From assembly GCA_016490735.1 (NCBI GenBank), contig JAEMWC010000157.1, positions 792,501 to 856,500 of the forward strand: a DNA stretch of 64,000 bases, written 5' to 3'. Both the position numbers and the translations under genes were made by a program. This document shows positions 23,740 through 34,037 of the stretch, piece by piece. Source of the stretch: Pachyseris speciosa. Its lineage: Eukaryota; Cnidaria; Anthozoa; Scleractinia; Pachyseridae. Position 1 is the stretch's first letter; the number at the start of each line of letters is the position of its first letter. The notes below the pieces were generated by a model. It was not told where the DNA came from. It saw nothing but the letters and a program-made list of their open reading frames with translations, and searched no databases.

Positions 23740-24832
23740 ATTGGACGTAAAAAACAAGGAAGCTGTTAACGATTTATAGATCGCTTCATCCTCAAGCAGA
23801 TGTAGACAGGTTATATGTCAAGAGACCACAAGGAGGCAGAGGCTTAATTAGTGTTGAAGACTGCGTCAGCATCGAGGTTGGTACTGTTGTATCAGTATGT
23901 GGGAAACAATCCTGAAAGGCTGCTTATGGCAGCAAAAGATGAAAATGTCTTGGATGAAGGAGTAGAGAAGACAGTGTAAGTGGATGAAGGTTAAGCAGTT
24001 ATAGAGAAAAGACACTGCACGGACAGTATGTAAGGGGTACTGGAGGAGTTAGAGACCCGGCAGACACGGGATTGGTTGAAAAGAGGGACCTTGAAGAGAG
24101 AGACTGAAGGCCTCCTAACTGCGGCACAAGACCAGACCCTTCGGACCTATTACATCAGGAATATGATTGACAAGCAAGATGTCTCACCAATGTGTCGCCT
24201 ATGTGGTGAAAGGGAGGAAACTGTCAGCCATTTAACGACAGAATGCAAGAAATTAAATTCGCTCAAAAGTAGCATAATACCTGGAGGAACGACCGGACTG
24301 CTAAAGTGGTTCATTGGAAACTCTGCCTAAATTATGATCTGCAATGCAATGAAACCTGGTACGACCATTCTCCAGAGGCAGTAATGGAAAATGACCAAGT
24401 GAAGATACTGTGGGATTTCAGAATTTAAACAGACCATCATTTAGATCATAATTAACAGACACGATATAGTAGCACTGGAAAAGGAGGGCAGAGTGTGCCA
24501 CATTATCGATTTGACATGTCCTTTTGATATACGTATAGCAGAAAAAGAACGAGAAAAGATCGACCGCTATCAGGACTCAAAAGTGGAAATACAAAAGATG
24601 TGGAACTGCAGAAACTTATCTGTTATCCAAATTGTAGATGGGGCACTTGGGGCAATGCCCAAAAACTTGATGATGACTAAGATACGAACACCTGGGATCT
24701 TGAACTTTCTCCAGAAAGACCCTAGACACATAAGGCTATAGGAAATAGCTTGATGATCTAGGAATACGTGACCACCGATATAACTAATGGTGTGAGATAT
24801 GAACAACAACAACAACAACAATAATAATAATA
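23740..24832 (+). mobile_element. LINE (non-LTR retrotransposon) 3' fragment
   Basis: Frame fragments on the plus strand match the C-terminal end of non-LTR reverse transcriptases. First comes LYRSLHPQADVDRLYVKR in a broken frame near 23775. Next (24076-24330) is a zinc-knuckle-like segment with CRLCGEREETVSHLTTEC. Then (24493-24741) come IDLTCPFDIRIAEKE and VDGALGAMPK. Stops and shifts separate them, so the copy is dead. The 3' end runs into (AAC)n/(AAT)n at 24804-24832, the usual tail of such LINEs. RT catalytic motifs are absent (5' truncation). Confidence 0.8.
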
Positions 24833-25119
24833 GTGATGGTGGTGGTGGTGGTAGCAACATGAGGTGGAAAAAGTTCTCGAAAGGAGAGCTGTAAAATTTT
24901 CTGGGACTTCAACATTTTTACCGATCGTATCATCCATCACTGCCGCCCTGGCATTGTATTGGTCGACAAAGTAGATAACATCATAAAGGTCATACATGTA
25001 GCTGTGCCTTGGGACGCCAATATTGACCGACAGTACAAGGAGAAGCTTGGCCATTAAAAAGATCTAGCCATAGAACTCTCCAGATTGTGGCATAAGAGAG
25101 TAATAATATCGCAATCACA
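24833..25119. other. Non-coding stretch
   Basis: Starts with (GGT)n at about 24835-24851. Nothing else is recognised. Confidence 0.4.
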
Positions 25120-25739
25120 CTCGTGTCCAATACTGTCGCACTGATACGGATCATCAATACCATGGATCATAAAATGACCTTTTACGATCCATGGCTGAAC
25201 TCATACGGAGCGTGCATCTCATTATCACATCAGGAGTGTATCTCATTATTAGGCCAGGGCATAGTGTGTCGATTCGTAGGCTCCTTACGGAGCGTACGAA
25301 TCGACAACCTTGCTTATGTTCCGTATGCTGAACTCATACGGAGCGTCCATCTCATTACATCGGGAGTGCATCTCAGTGCATGTATCAAAAATGCTAGTGC
25401 TGTAAACAAGCGGTAGAAAGAATGTATATTGTAAGTATTGTATACCTCGTTCTTTGAGCGTGAAACCGAAAATCAGGTGTTTTCAAAACTGGTCTCATGC
25501 ACAATCATACGCCTCTTCAACAAGCGAAAATAGTGCGAGTATCAACAACACTCGTGCCGTAAACAAGTGGAAAAAGAATGTATATTGTATACCTCGCTCT
25601 TTAAGCGTGAAACCGAAAATTAGGCGTTTTCAAAACTGGTCTCATGCACAATCATACGCCTCTTCAACAAGCGAAAATAGTGCGAGTGTCAACAACACGC
25701 GATCCGTAAACAAGTGGCAGAAAGAATATATATTGTACA
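25120..25739. repeat. Satellite-like tandem repeat, 147 bp unit
   Basis: The word GCGTGAAACCGAAAATCAGG and its variants recur at about 25455 and 25601, giving a 147 bp period. Neighbouring words (AAAACTGGTCTCATGCACAA, AACAAGCGAAAATAGTGCGA, AACAAGTGG) follow in register. A partial copy starts near 25390. Upstream (25180-25350) are short palindromic motifs around TTACGGAGCGTACGAATCG. The array resumes at 26109 after an inserted element. Confidence 0.75.
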
Positions 25740-26108
25740 CAGCCGAATATCGATTATCCGGACTCCTGAGGACTGAGCTGAATAGTCCGAATAATCGAAA
25801 ATATGAATGTTAATGAGCCAAAAATATTCTGAATGACTGAACAAGTGGGGCGTGAAATTTCACTTAGCAACAGAGAACGTCTGAGTAAATCAGAGCTCAG
25901 TGAAATGCATTGCATTAGTACGGCGTGTGTGAGTTCAAAACGCGTCCAGATTTGTGATTTGAAGCGAAACAAATTCAGTTTGAACCGGAGTTTCATTACT
26001 TAACGTAGTGGAAAAAAATTTTGCTGCGGATCTTTCATATGGCTAATTAATATTCATGAAAAAGCAAGTCCGGATAATCGAGAAATCCGGATAATCGAGG
26101 TTCGACTG
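25740..26108. mobile_element. pogo/Tigger-type MITE (369 bp)
   Basis: The left end CAGCCGAATATCGATTATCC and the inverse of the right end, CAGTCGAACCTCGATTATCC, match at most positions, and both resemble Tigger/pogo termini. It interrupts the 147 bp satellite exactly where intact copies read TATTGTATACCTCG. The right flank keeps TA, and the left flank shows CA, a mutated TA target duplication. It has no transposase. Confidence 0.8.
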
Positions 26109-26422
26109 TACCTCGTTCTTTAAGCGTGAAACCGAAAATCTCGCTCTTCGCTTTCTTGCTCGATTAATTTCCATTGTTATAAAAAATGTCTCACTTACGT
26201 CCATTTCATAGCACAGTGATATTACATAGGGGCAAACTTTCAGGTTATAAAAGCAGTAATCTTTGACAATTTTTTTCTTTGGTGCGAGTTTTTGTATTTA
26301 AGCTCTGGAACTCTGTTAGAATTTTGCTACCAACGGGCTATCCTGCGTGCCCCGACCGCCATTATGGTTTTTGTTCCGGCGTATGCTACAAAAGCCTTTG
26401 CTTCAACACGATGTTTTGTGTT

Positions 26423-26560
26423 ACAGTGGAGCCCTATTAATACGGCCACCAAAGGGCCATAACAATTTGGCACATTAACTGGGTGGCCAAGTTAATGAGT
26501 GTATGCGCGTTTGTCGGGGCGAGAAAAAGTTGCCGTTATAACGAGGTTTCCGAATGAAAC
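26423..26560. mobile_element. One end of a second pogo-like element
   Basis: CAGTGGAGCCCTATTAATAC followed by GGCCACCAAAGGGCC resembles the terminus of pogo-like MITEs. I could not find its partner end, so this is probably a truncated copy. The internal phrase CGTTATAACGAGGTTTCCG is also typical of such elements. Confidence 0.45.
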
Positions 26561-26599
26561 GGTTTCACTGAATTTGTTTTTACCTATTCAAGGAGCGTA

Positions 26600-26960
26600 C
26601 GCCACTCATTACGGATCCGGTTTACGCCGTATGGCCACCCACACCAACATCATCCATGAAAATATTATAAGTCCCACTAATGAGATGCAATTCACGAAGC
26701 GTATGTTGCTCTTTACGGATCGACTGCTAGGTATACGCTCCGTGTGTTCCGTACAAATCGACAAAACGTATGGCCGCCCACATCAACAGTATCCATGAAA
26801 ATATTCTAAGTCCCACTAATGAGATGCAATTCACGAAGCGTGTGTTGCTCTTTACGGATCGACTGCTCGGTTTACGCTACGTACGCTCCGTACGGATCGA
26901 CACAGCGCTTATACTGATCGATACAGTGCGTGTGTATTGGACAACCCTTACCACTGAATA
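26600..26960. repeat. Tandem duplication, 137 bp unit
   Basis: CGTATGGCCACCCACACCAA and CGTATGGCCGCCCACATCAA begin two consecutive copies at about 26629 and 26766. Both continue with CATGAAAATATT, AAGTCCCACTAATGAGATGC and TTTACGGATCGACTGCT. The palindromic GTACGCTCCGTACGGATCG words relate it to the array at 25.1-25.3 kb. The open frames here are repeat artefacts. Confidence 0.75.
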
Positions 26961-27646
26961 ATTAGACTACGAGGAGTCTCTTATCTTTCCTTGGAATAGT
27001 AGAACGAAAAAAAACACTCGAGCGTGAAATTTGCCTCCCGCGCGGAGACCTGATGCACGAGGAGAGGACGCTGTTCGCGTCTCCTTGCAAAAAGCAATCT
27101 TTGCGCACGCTCTGTATGAGGAGGCACCTTCCTTAATGGATCTGTGCTATGTTCAGGTCCTACCTCTGATCTCCATGATCGAAGGAGTCTGGATTCAACT
27201 CATCTCTGGAATTGTGGGATTTGTTTCTGACAAATTACCGACTGAGGTCTGGACACATCCGTTAGTAATTAAGACAGCACTGAATACTTTGAAGAAGCAG
27301 AAAACAAAACAAAACATAAAAGTTGTAGAAGAATAAAGAGGTGCCTTCTTTTATATGTTCCAGTAAAACGTATCTATATCAAGCAGTCACACACTAATCA
27401 ATGACGCAAGCTTTAAAAGTCTTAAATATAGTTTAAGGTGCGGGTACACCTGAACATCGTTTTTTATCGTCGCTTAACATGGATTTAACGTTTAACTTAA
27501 TATCTTGTTCAAGCAATCTTGTTTCAAGCAATCAAAAATCCCTTCATTTCACGAAGCTATGTTGTGGGATCTTTGTGAAAATTTTTGGTGATTTTTGGAT
27601 ATATATTTGGGACGAGATAATATTTCTCAAAGGGGTAGTTAAATTT
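26961..27646. other. Non-coding stretch; one unassigned ORF
   Basis: An open frame of 101 aa (27031-27336, plus) has no motif I recognise and no supporting splice sites. The rest is AT-rich and featureless. Confidence 0.35.
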
Positions 27647-28328
27647 CTCAAGTAGTTTAAGGCCTGGGTCAGGAGCGTTTATTAGAGAAAACGGTTTTTT
27701 GTAATATAACAGCCCAGAGGAATGACACTTAAAAGAAATTCGGCACATGGGTAGTTCTCATCATCCTTAACATTTTCACGTGCAATAAACGTTATCATAG
27801 ATCACATGACGTGTCACGTGACCATTGCTTTGAAATCATTACTTATTTGAGGAGTAGGTGAGTTTTGTAGGATAGAAAGTCGAATAAAAATGCTTTTCTT
27901 AAGCGTATTAATTATTTTCAGCATCTAACGTTTGGAGTGACCATCCATTGTTCTCAACAAAAAAGTTGTGAGGGCAAAGGTCATTTTTCGTCCCAGAATT
28001 CAACCTTTAGCTGTTGATAATTCAAAAACTAAAACTCGTGAACAATCACTCCAAGCGTAGAAAGTTAGATATGTTGGATTTACATTAAAAACGCTGATTT
28101 ATTTATCTGTAAACTTAAACTCCGCCACCGCATCGCCGATTTCAGAATTTTTTAAATTTTGATCACGTGACTGACCACGTGATCAAATTTATACGTTAAG
28201 GCAAACAAGGACAACAAGATCTATCTTCAGGGAAAGTTTCATCCAGTTCTAGGCAATCTGGAGGAAGATATTGGCGATCAACCATATTTATGAACATATT
28301 TCTAAACCCAGGCCTTAAACTGCTTGAG
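27647..28328. mobile_element. 682 bp inverted-repeat element
   Basis: CTCAAGTAGTTTAAGGCCTG at the left end and the inverse of the right end, CTCAAGCAGTTTAAGGCCTG, match at 19 of 20 bases. The interior has no coding capacity. No clear target duplication is visible. Probably a non-autonomous DNA element. Confidence 0.7.
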
Positions 28329-28913
28329 TTAGGGAAATAGGAAACATTGAAGATTAATCAAATTCACGTCTACCCCCCACCCCCCTCCCCCCCCCCCACT
28401 TCCCTTGAGGCTTTTATCTGGGTTAATCAATCACTTTGTAAACGCAAACCGAACATCTTTGATGTGATCATATCAAAAAGCAGTCAATTTTTAGGTGCGC
28501 TTTTTCCTCGTTAAAATGGAAAACAAAAATCCCTTATATTGAAATGACTAGAACTTGATTCCAACCCTATTCCCGGACAAGAGATAAGAAACCGTGATAA
28601 GTGAAAAGCAGTCACTTTTTGGGTGCAATAAGTTTTTTCGTAGTTAAAGAACAGGCCAAAAAAATAAATTCCCTCATTAACCTTAATGGCCAGAGCTCGA
28701 TTCCGATCCTTTATCCCTACGAGAGATCAAGGAACAGAGAGGAAGCTAGAAGTAAGCGAAACCCTTAAACTCTAGGTATATTAATTCAGTCAAGGTGTAA
28801 ATTTCAATCTTACCCGCGAGACTAGCTGTTAAGGTCAAAGTGATTTGTTCAGCCTTGTCGCTTTCTAATAGCAACACAAAAACTGCGAAAAAAATTAAAG
28901 AAAAGAAGCATAC
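28329..28913. other. Non-coding stretch with C-rich tract
   Basis: A C-rich run lies at about 28375-28400. Two diverged copies of a block around AAAAAGCAGTCAATTTTT / GAAAAGCAGTCACTTTTTG occur near 28477 and 28603. No gene is recognised. Confidence 0.4.
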
Positions 28914-28980
28914 CTTCAGCAGAGAAGAAAGAGACAGCGACCACAAGAATAACAAAGGCTGTTCCCTGCCAATTCTCCAT
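28914..28980 (-). CDS. Candidate signal-peptide first exon (pentraxin-like gene)
   Basis: From ATG at 28980 the minus strand encodes 22 codons, MENWQGTAFVILVVAVSFFS then A-E plus one base. It ends at a good donor, G|GTATGC. The sequence is a textbook signal peptide: polar start, a VILVVAV core, and small residues before the cleavage region. The exon ends in phase 1 with G. The pentraxin exon at 2756-2546 begins with AC, so joining them would give Asp in frame, in the usual position just before the pentraxin domain. A TATA-like CATAAATAAG lies on the minus strand at about 29071-29081, roughly 100 bp upstream. No other pentraxin exon is visible nearby, so either the intron is about 26 kb and full of repeats, or this exon is a leftover of a separate copy. 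Confidence 0.45.
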
Positions 28981-29874
28981 GTTTGACTGACAACTGTCAG
29001 GAACAAACTTGTGAACAAAACTGACAAGTTATGTACTAGATATTGGCATCTCAACTGTTCATCTGGGTTACTTATTTATGACCACGTTATGATCTGACGA
29101 TTTCAGTGAAAAAGAGAACAGATTAACTTACAGAATGCGTTCAGACGAAACCTGTTGCCAAACAGTTACGACATCATAAAGCTCACGCAGCAGCGTGCAA
29201 AAAAGACACGCCCACGTCCTTTAAAGCAGCAGAAATGCTTCACACATCGAATAATTTGTAGAGAATCTGATTTTTTTATAACAGCTTTATTGGGTACTCC
29301 TCACACCTTACCTTTCTGTCTATATGGTGTGTAAGTGCTTTCGCTAATATTGATTAGGTTTCGTTCCAGTTGTGGGGCTTTCTCTAGAGTGAATAGAGTG
29401 ATAGAAACAAATACATACTTCTTATGGACCAAGTGCGTGGGTCATACTGGAGAATACTGATTGACCCCATGTCTTACTCCCGGCCCGCGCTTAAATGATC
29501 GAAGGCCAGTATTCCCGTATGGTCCCGAGCTTGCAAGCAAGGTCAATAAGAACCATATTTCGTGGCTTTTTTCTTTAAGAGGAAGTAAGAATGGTTGCCT
29601 TCTTCCTCCTTTTTTCACTTTATGGGGATAATAAACTTTATTATCCAAGTTTTCTTTTACACTCCTTTGTATCCCATCAATGACTACCAAAGGCTTAAGA
29701 TATTACATTATTTTAAGCTACACGAAAACTGTCAACTTTTAAAACTTTTTAATTCTCACGCTGATGGCTTTGAGCTTCTGGCTGTTCATTGACGTTTGCC
29801 ATTATCCCGTGCGCCGATTATAGAACAATCGCACTTAAAAAGTAACCAATGAGAGCGCTCGTTACATCAGTCAC
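28981..29874. other. Intergenic stretch
   Basis: Upstream of the candidate exon. Apart from the TATA-like word there is nothing recognisable; the short ORFs at 29442-29690 and 29595-29792 lack motifs. Confidence 0.35.
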
Positions 29875-29880
29875 AAATAT

Positions 29881-30327
29881 CAGGGGCACCCAACGAGCCA
29901 AATCAACCAATAGCTGTAGAAAGGCATTTTTAGCTATCTTGTGGTGTTTGAATTCTGTTTAAAGTGATGTTTTCATAAGCTAGAAGAAGTTCATCTGTTC
30001 GGATTTCCTAGCTGAAAGTTTAATTGAAAGAAAATTTTAGGGAACAAAATCTTTCTTTGAGAAAATGCAAGCTGAAATGAACTTCCCACGAATTTTCTAG
30101 GGAACTATTTTCTTTTCGAAAATGCTAGCTGACGTTTTTGACCGCCAAAAACAGCAGTTACGACCTTTCCGAAAACCTCAGGGGCTATGATTTTCCAATT
30201 TCGAATCTTTTAGGCCACGTTTTAGTTACGAAAATTCGAATGCACTCTTTAATCGACGCCGAAAACGCAAGGCGAATTACCCTTCACCGAACAGATATCT
30301 ACCGAAACTTGTCGTTGGGTGCCCCTG
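29881..30327. mobile_element. 447 bp MITE with AAATAT target duplication
   Basis: The ends CAGGGGCACCCAACGA and TCGTTGGGTGCCCCTG are exact inverted copies. AAATAT flanks both sides (29875-29880 and 30328-30333). The CAGGGG start resembles hAT termini, but the duplication is 6 bp rather than 8, so the superfamily is open. No transposase; the 82 aa frame at 30138-30386 runs out of the element and has no motif. Confidence 0.85.
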
Positions 30328-30333
30328 AAATAT

Positions 30334-30560
30334 CAGTCAGTTCAGAGCTGTTTTCGCTTGAGAGTCATGAAACCGGAACCAACTAAAGTAGTTACTTGGA
30401 CCAATCACAACAGACGTGGACAACACAATTAGCCAATCAAAATTGGAAGCAGTTACACGAAACCGGAGCCAAGCGCGTGAAAACCTGTGCGAGCAAGTCA
30501 CAATTGGTTTAGTTTTAATTACTTCTGATTGGCTGAGCTGAGAAAGCTAATAAAACAGCG
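30334..30560. other. Non-coding stretch
   Basis: Repeated phrases ACCAATCACAACAG, GCCAATCAAAATTG and GATTGGCTGAG (CCAAT-like, both orientations) occur. No gene. Confidence 0.35.
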
Positions 30561-30599
30561 CGGCAATCTGTAAAGAAAGCAATATCATAGATATGAGTA

Positions 30600-30870
30600 T
30601 AAATCGACTACGTTCTATCATGAATAACCTTCTCTTATTGGCTACGCTACTCTATATCTATTCTGTTATAGATAGTGAGTAGCGGCTGTCAACAAAATGA
30701 CGGCCACTTCTTCGGGGATTTAGATAATTTAGTTGTTTAGTTTTGAACCACTAGTAGATTTATACTAAAACAATTAGAGTATTCGCTCTCGATATGCGAG
30801 ATAGCTGATTAAGGCTGCGCCCTCATTAGCTATCACGCGATAGAAATCTCGAGCTCATAATCTCATAGTT
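30600..30870. mobile_element. Hairpin element related to the THAP locus at 50 kb
   Basis: The block TATTGGCTACGCTACT, CTATTCTGT and GTCAACAAAATGACGGCC is the inverse of 50790-50870. It is followed by GATTTAGATAATTTAGTTGT and AGTAGATTTATACTAAAACA, again the inverse of the 50.7 kb sequence. A hairpin CGCTCTCGATATGCGAGATAGC ... at 30786-30855 parallels 49876-49955. It lacks the THAP ORF, so it looks like an internally deleted relative. Confidence 0.55.
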
Positions 30871-31019
30871 AAATGTAATAGAGGAAATTTCTTTCTACAC
30901 TTAATTCTGACACTTCTTTATGAGTAAACATCGTTGAAAACAAAAATCATTCTTGCTGGGATCATCAGATTTTAGCAATGGTTGACAGGCCTTCTCTTCT
31001 TTCGAACAGGTGTATTTCA

Positions 31020-31412
31020 TGAGAATGAATATATGAAAATCATATATTTGAACTGCGGAGTAATGATTAAATATGTGAATGATCATCGCAGTTATGAACA
31101 CTACTTAAGCCGTAGTGAAAATAAAGCCTGAAAAAAAATTCCAGGCTTGTACGGGATTCGAGCCCACGACCTCTGCGATATCGGTGCAGCGCTCTACCGA
31201 CTAAGCTAACAAGCCATCTGGGAGCTGGTCGTTTTGTTGGTTCGTAATATACCCGTGAGGAGTCAATATATGAGAATGAATATATGAAAATCATATCTTT
31301 GAACTGCGGATTAATGATCGATTAAATATGTGAATGGTCATCGCAGTTATGAACCCTACTTAAGCAGTAGTGAAAATAAAGCCTGAAAAAAGAAATTCAG
31401 GCTTGTACGGTA
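31020..31412. mobile_element. Tandem SINE-like repeat with tRNA-like head
   Basis: The block GAATATATGAAAATCATAT through GAAAATAAAGCCTGAAAAAA is present twice (about 31023-31150 and 31270-31412). The two copies flank a tRNA-like sequence at 31141-31214 on the minus strand. That sequence has a perfect 7 bp acceptor stem (GGCTTGT / ACAAGCC), an A-box TAGCTTAGTCGGTAGAGC and a B-box GGGCTCGAATCCC. The anticodon loop would read GAT, but position 33 is C, so I treat it as a SINE head rather than a tRNA gene. A decayed relative lies at about 2130-2340. Confidence 0.65.
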
Positions 31413-32009
31413 AAAAAATGTATTTCAGTAATAAACTTTGCCTAAACTAAATGCGAGATAGATTAGTATATCGGTGAGGGGTAAATAAGACATACTGGCC
31501 ATAGCCTAGCTTCCCTTATCCCGGATCCTTAACTCTCGTATTCCATCCCCCTGTCTGTAGTGCTTGTCTAGTCGTTGTGCCATGGCTTTTGCAAACCATT
31601 GCGAAAATCGTTGGATTTTTTTCTCTCGGCCACGGTTTCTGGGTTGTTTTGTTATGTCGTTTTACCTTGGGCGTTATCTTCCCCTGGTCGAGTTCTTGCC
31701 TCCTTGCCCCCCACCCCATATCAAACAACTAATGACTACCGCGATTGTATTATCGTTTTTGAGCTCCTCTCCAAAACCGCTTCTTCTCATGGTCATGAAT
31801 GCCCGCAACCAAAAGGACTTTGCTCAGCACTCGGGTCTTCTATAGCTCAGTGGTTAGAGCATTGATCTAGAAGGTCACGATCATGTGTTCGGCTGCCGTT
31901 GGGAACTCGGAATTTTCTTTTCTGAGTAAGACTATGATATTCTTATATTTATTGTTGAGACATCTTTATTAGTTATGTTTATAAAATGTACCAATAACCC
32001 CATTATTCA
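31413..32009. other. Non-coding stretch with one tRNA-derived fragment
   Basis: At 31842-31905 a plus-strand tRNA-like stretch, TATAGCTCAGTGGTTAGAGC followed by GGTCACGATCATGTGTTCG, carries an A-box but a weak B-box. Nothing else is recognised. Confidence 0.4.
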
Positions 32010-32710
32010 GTTTCTCAGTAATTTGGTGGCTAGAGACAAGTGCACTTGCTCAAAAGCTAGGAAAAACTTGACACTGACATTGCAGAACTTGCTTGTCCCT
32101 ATGGGTCGACAAGGAAAACTTGTAAAGAAAATTGTCGTCCGCCGTGTCGGCTGAATAGTCCATTTTACAATTGCATGCTCAGTGATCTGGCCTATGAATG
32201 GAAACGAGGCTGGTGGTGTCCTTGTTTTGATACAGACCTCACTGCTTTTTTTGAGCTCTGAACAAAAAAATGACCGAAATTTAATGGATGTATGCATCGG
32301 AAATAAAATATTCCAGGCAAGATGCAGAAGTCTTCATTGCTTCGATGTAGCGCCTTGTTGAATGATTGCTTGGTAGATTTTCCTATGACAATTATACATA
32401 AAGAGATTGAATTATGGTGCAACTACGTTTTCTTTTGTAGCATCAAAGATCTGGGAATCTATCCCCTTAGAATTATTATTTTACTTTTACGTTCTTGGTT
32501 CTTTAAATATCAATGTACATGTTCATGCCAATTACTTGTCCGTGGCCGTGATCAACTCGAAAGCCTAAGCTACTTTGGTCACTGCGCACATTTGCTTTTT
32601 ATCACTAGTGTAATTTAGCTGCTGGCCTATCTCTCTACCCATGTAATGTACTTTAATGTAGAAATGTTTGTAAACAGTGCAAAAAACAATAAACTAAACT
32701 AAACTAAACT
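32010..32710 (+). repeat. Probable retroposon remnant with (AAACT)n tail
   Basis: The segment ends AATAAACTAAACTAAACTAA, a short tandem tail typical of LINE or SINE 3' ends. The body (for example TGCTCAGTGATCTGGCCTAT near 32177) has the look of a dispersed repeat, but no protein was identifiable. Confidence 0.4.
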
Positions 32711-33023
32711 AATTAAGTTAACTAATCACAGTTTTGTCTGGAGAGCACAATGCGGTGCCCTTCACCCCTTCGTATTACTAACTTCAATAAGGAAATTTGC
32801 GACATGAAAATGAAACACGGCTGGTAGAAAGTACGCCAAAAATGTTTCCTTTAAGGTCCGAAAAGTGGGGTAACAGTTTCAGTTTTCAGTCAATTTCCAC
32901 GTCTCTAGGTTACTCAGCTATTGAAACAGGTTAATGTTAGTTTAAACTGATAACGTTAGTATATGATTCTAATTGCTTTTACCCTGAGACATAATAAAAG
33001 CGAAGCATAGGGTTGTCAAATCC

Positions 33024-34037
33024 TTAGACACTTGTTACATTTATTCTCCGGGCTCTTCGACTTTTTCTTTTTTCAGCTGCTTTTTCGGTAATCCTTGTAA
33101 ATCGGCAAGATTGCAGACAGAACATTTTCGCCATAATAGCCTTGAACTCTTGTCTGAAGACCTTGTTCATCGCGCCATATATGAAGGGGTTAATGGTACA
33201 GCTCAAATAAACCAGAAACCCGTATGTTAGGTAGACCTGTCGCGGCAGAGTATATTCTCCTCTCCAGACATCAATTTGATCGATGATGAGAATAGGGATC
33301 CAGCAAAGCGCGAAACCAGCCATCACCGTGGCTAGAGTCTTGGTCACTTTGGCTTCTCCCACGTTTGCGCTGAGATGATGGGGGTTATTTTCGAGAGAGA
33401 AATTTCGATTTGATCGCGACACCTTATAGAACACCTTGGCGTAGCAGATGATCATAAGAACAAAAGGTGTTATGATAGAAACGCATCCAATAAAGGTAGT
33501 GTAGGCTATGTTGGCTTCGAAAGTGTACAAGCACATTGCCTTGCCAGCTTGGAATTCAAATCCACCGGTTTTGAAGAAAAAAGGAGGCACAGATCCAATG
33601 AAACCTGCACACCACACAACAGCAGTGTACAGCAAATTTTTTCTCGTATTAAAAAATATCATATACTTTAGAGGTCTCACTACGCAGAAATATCTATTAA
33701 CTGCGATTATTCCCATGGTATTAACGGATACAATACCAAGCGTAAAAACACAAAAACCATGGAATCGGCAAAAACGTTCACCAAAGATCCATGTACCTTG
33801 GTATAGAGTTGCGACTGAGAACGGCATACAGCAAATGGACATTAAGACATCGCTCGCAGCCAGAGCTACCACAAACATGTTGGTAAGCGTACGAAGCCTG
33901 TGGTTTCTGTATACAGCGTAACAAACAGCGAAATTTCCAGAGAAGGCTGCTGCATTGATCATACATAACAAAACAGTTTCAATCCAGACTAGATAATTCT
34001 TCCTTGTTGAAAGCTCTATGGGAAGTGTTTTCTCCAT
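33024..34037 (-). CDS. Class A (rhodopsin-family) GPCR, melatonin-receptor-like
   Basis: An intact 337-codon, intronless frame for a seven-helix receptor at the plasma membrane. Landmarks, in residue numbers: GN in helix 1 (N35), LAASD in helix 2 (D63), the Cys pair C90 (start of helix 3) and C169 (second extracellular loop), NRY at 114-116 in place of DRY, W142 in helix 4, P191 in helix 5, CWIP 245-248 in helix 6, NPFIY 283-287 in helix 7, and a basic tail with Cys 307/310/311 that may be palmitoylated. The overall pattern (NRYFCVVRP, long third loop, CWIP) resembles the melatonin-receptor-like receptors expanded in cnidarians. The helix-7 position that binds retinal in opsins is Tyr, not Lys, so it is not a working opsin. 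The ligand cannot be predicted. The start is the first ATG, preceded by AAAAC on the coding strand; no alternative start keeps helix 1 complete. Confidence 0.93.
   Translation of the reverse strand: MEKTLPIELSTRKNYLVWIETVLLCMINAAAFSGNFAVCYAVYRNHRLRTLTNMFVVALAASDVLMSICCMPFSVATLYQGTWIFGERFCRFHGFCVFTLGIVSVNTMGIIAVNRYFCVVRPLKYMIFFNTRKNLLYTAVVWCAGFIGSVPPFFFKTGGFEFQAGKAMCLYTFEANIAYTTFIGCVSIITPFVLMIICYAKVFYKVSRSNRNFSLENNPHHLSANVGEAKVTKTLATVMAGFALCWIPILIIDQIDVWRGEYTLPRQVYLTYGFLVYLSCTINPFIYGAMNKVFRQEFKAIMAKMFCLQSCRFTRITEKAAEKRKSRRARRINVTSV

Noticed and set aside
27031..27336. 101 aa plus-strand frame
   Set aside because: Moderately protein-like, but no family, splice sites or repeat copies were recognised; evidence is too weak to call a gene.
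31141..31214. Functional tRNA-Ile gene
   Set aside because: Position 33 is not T, the anticodon stem has a mismatch, and the segment lies inside a repeated SINE-like block.
33508..33921. 137 aa plus-strand frame opposite the GPCR
   Set aside because: It is the antisense shadow of the receptor coding sequence.
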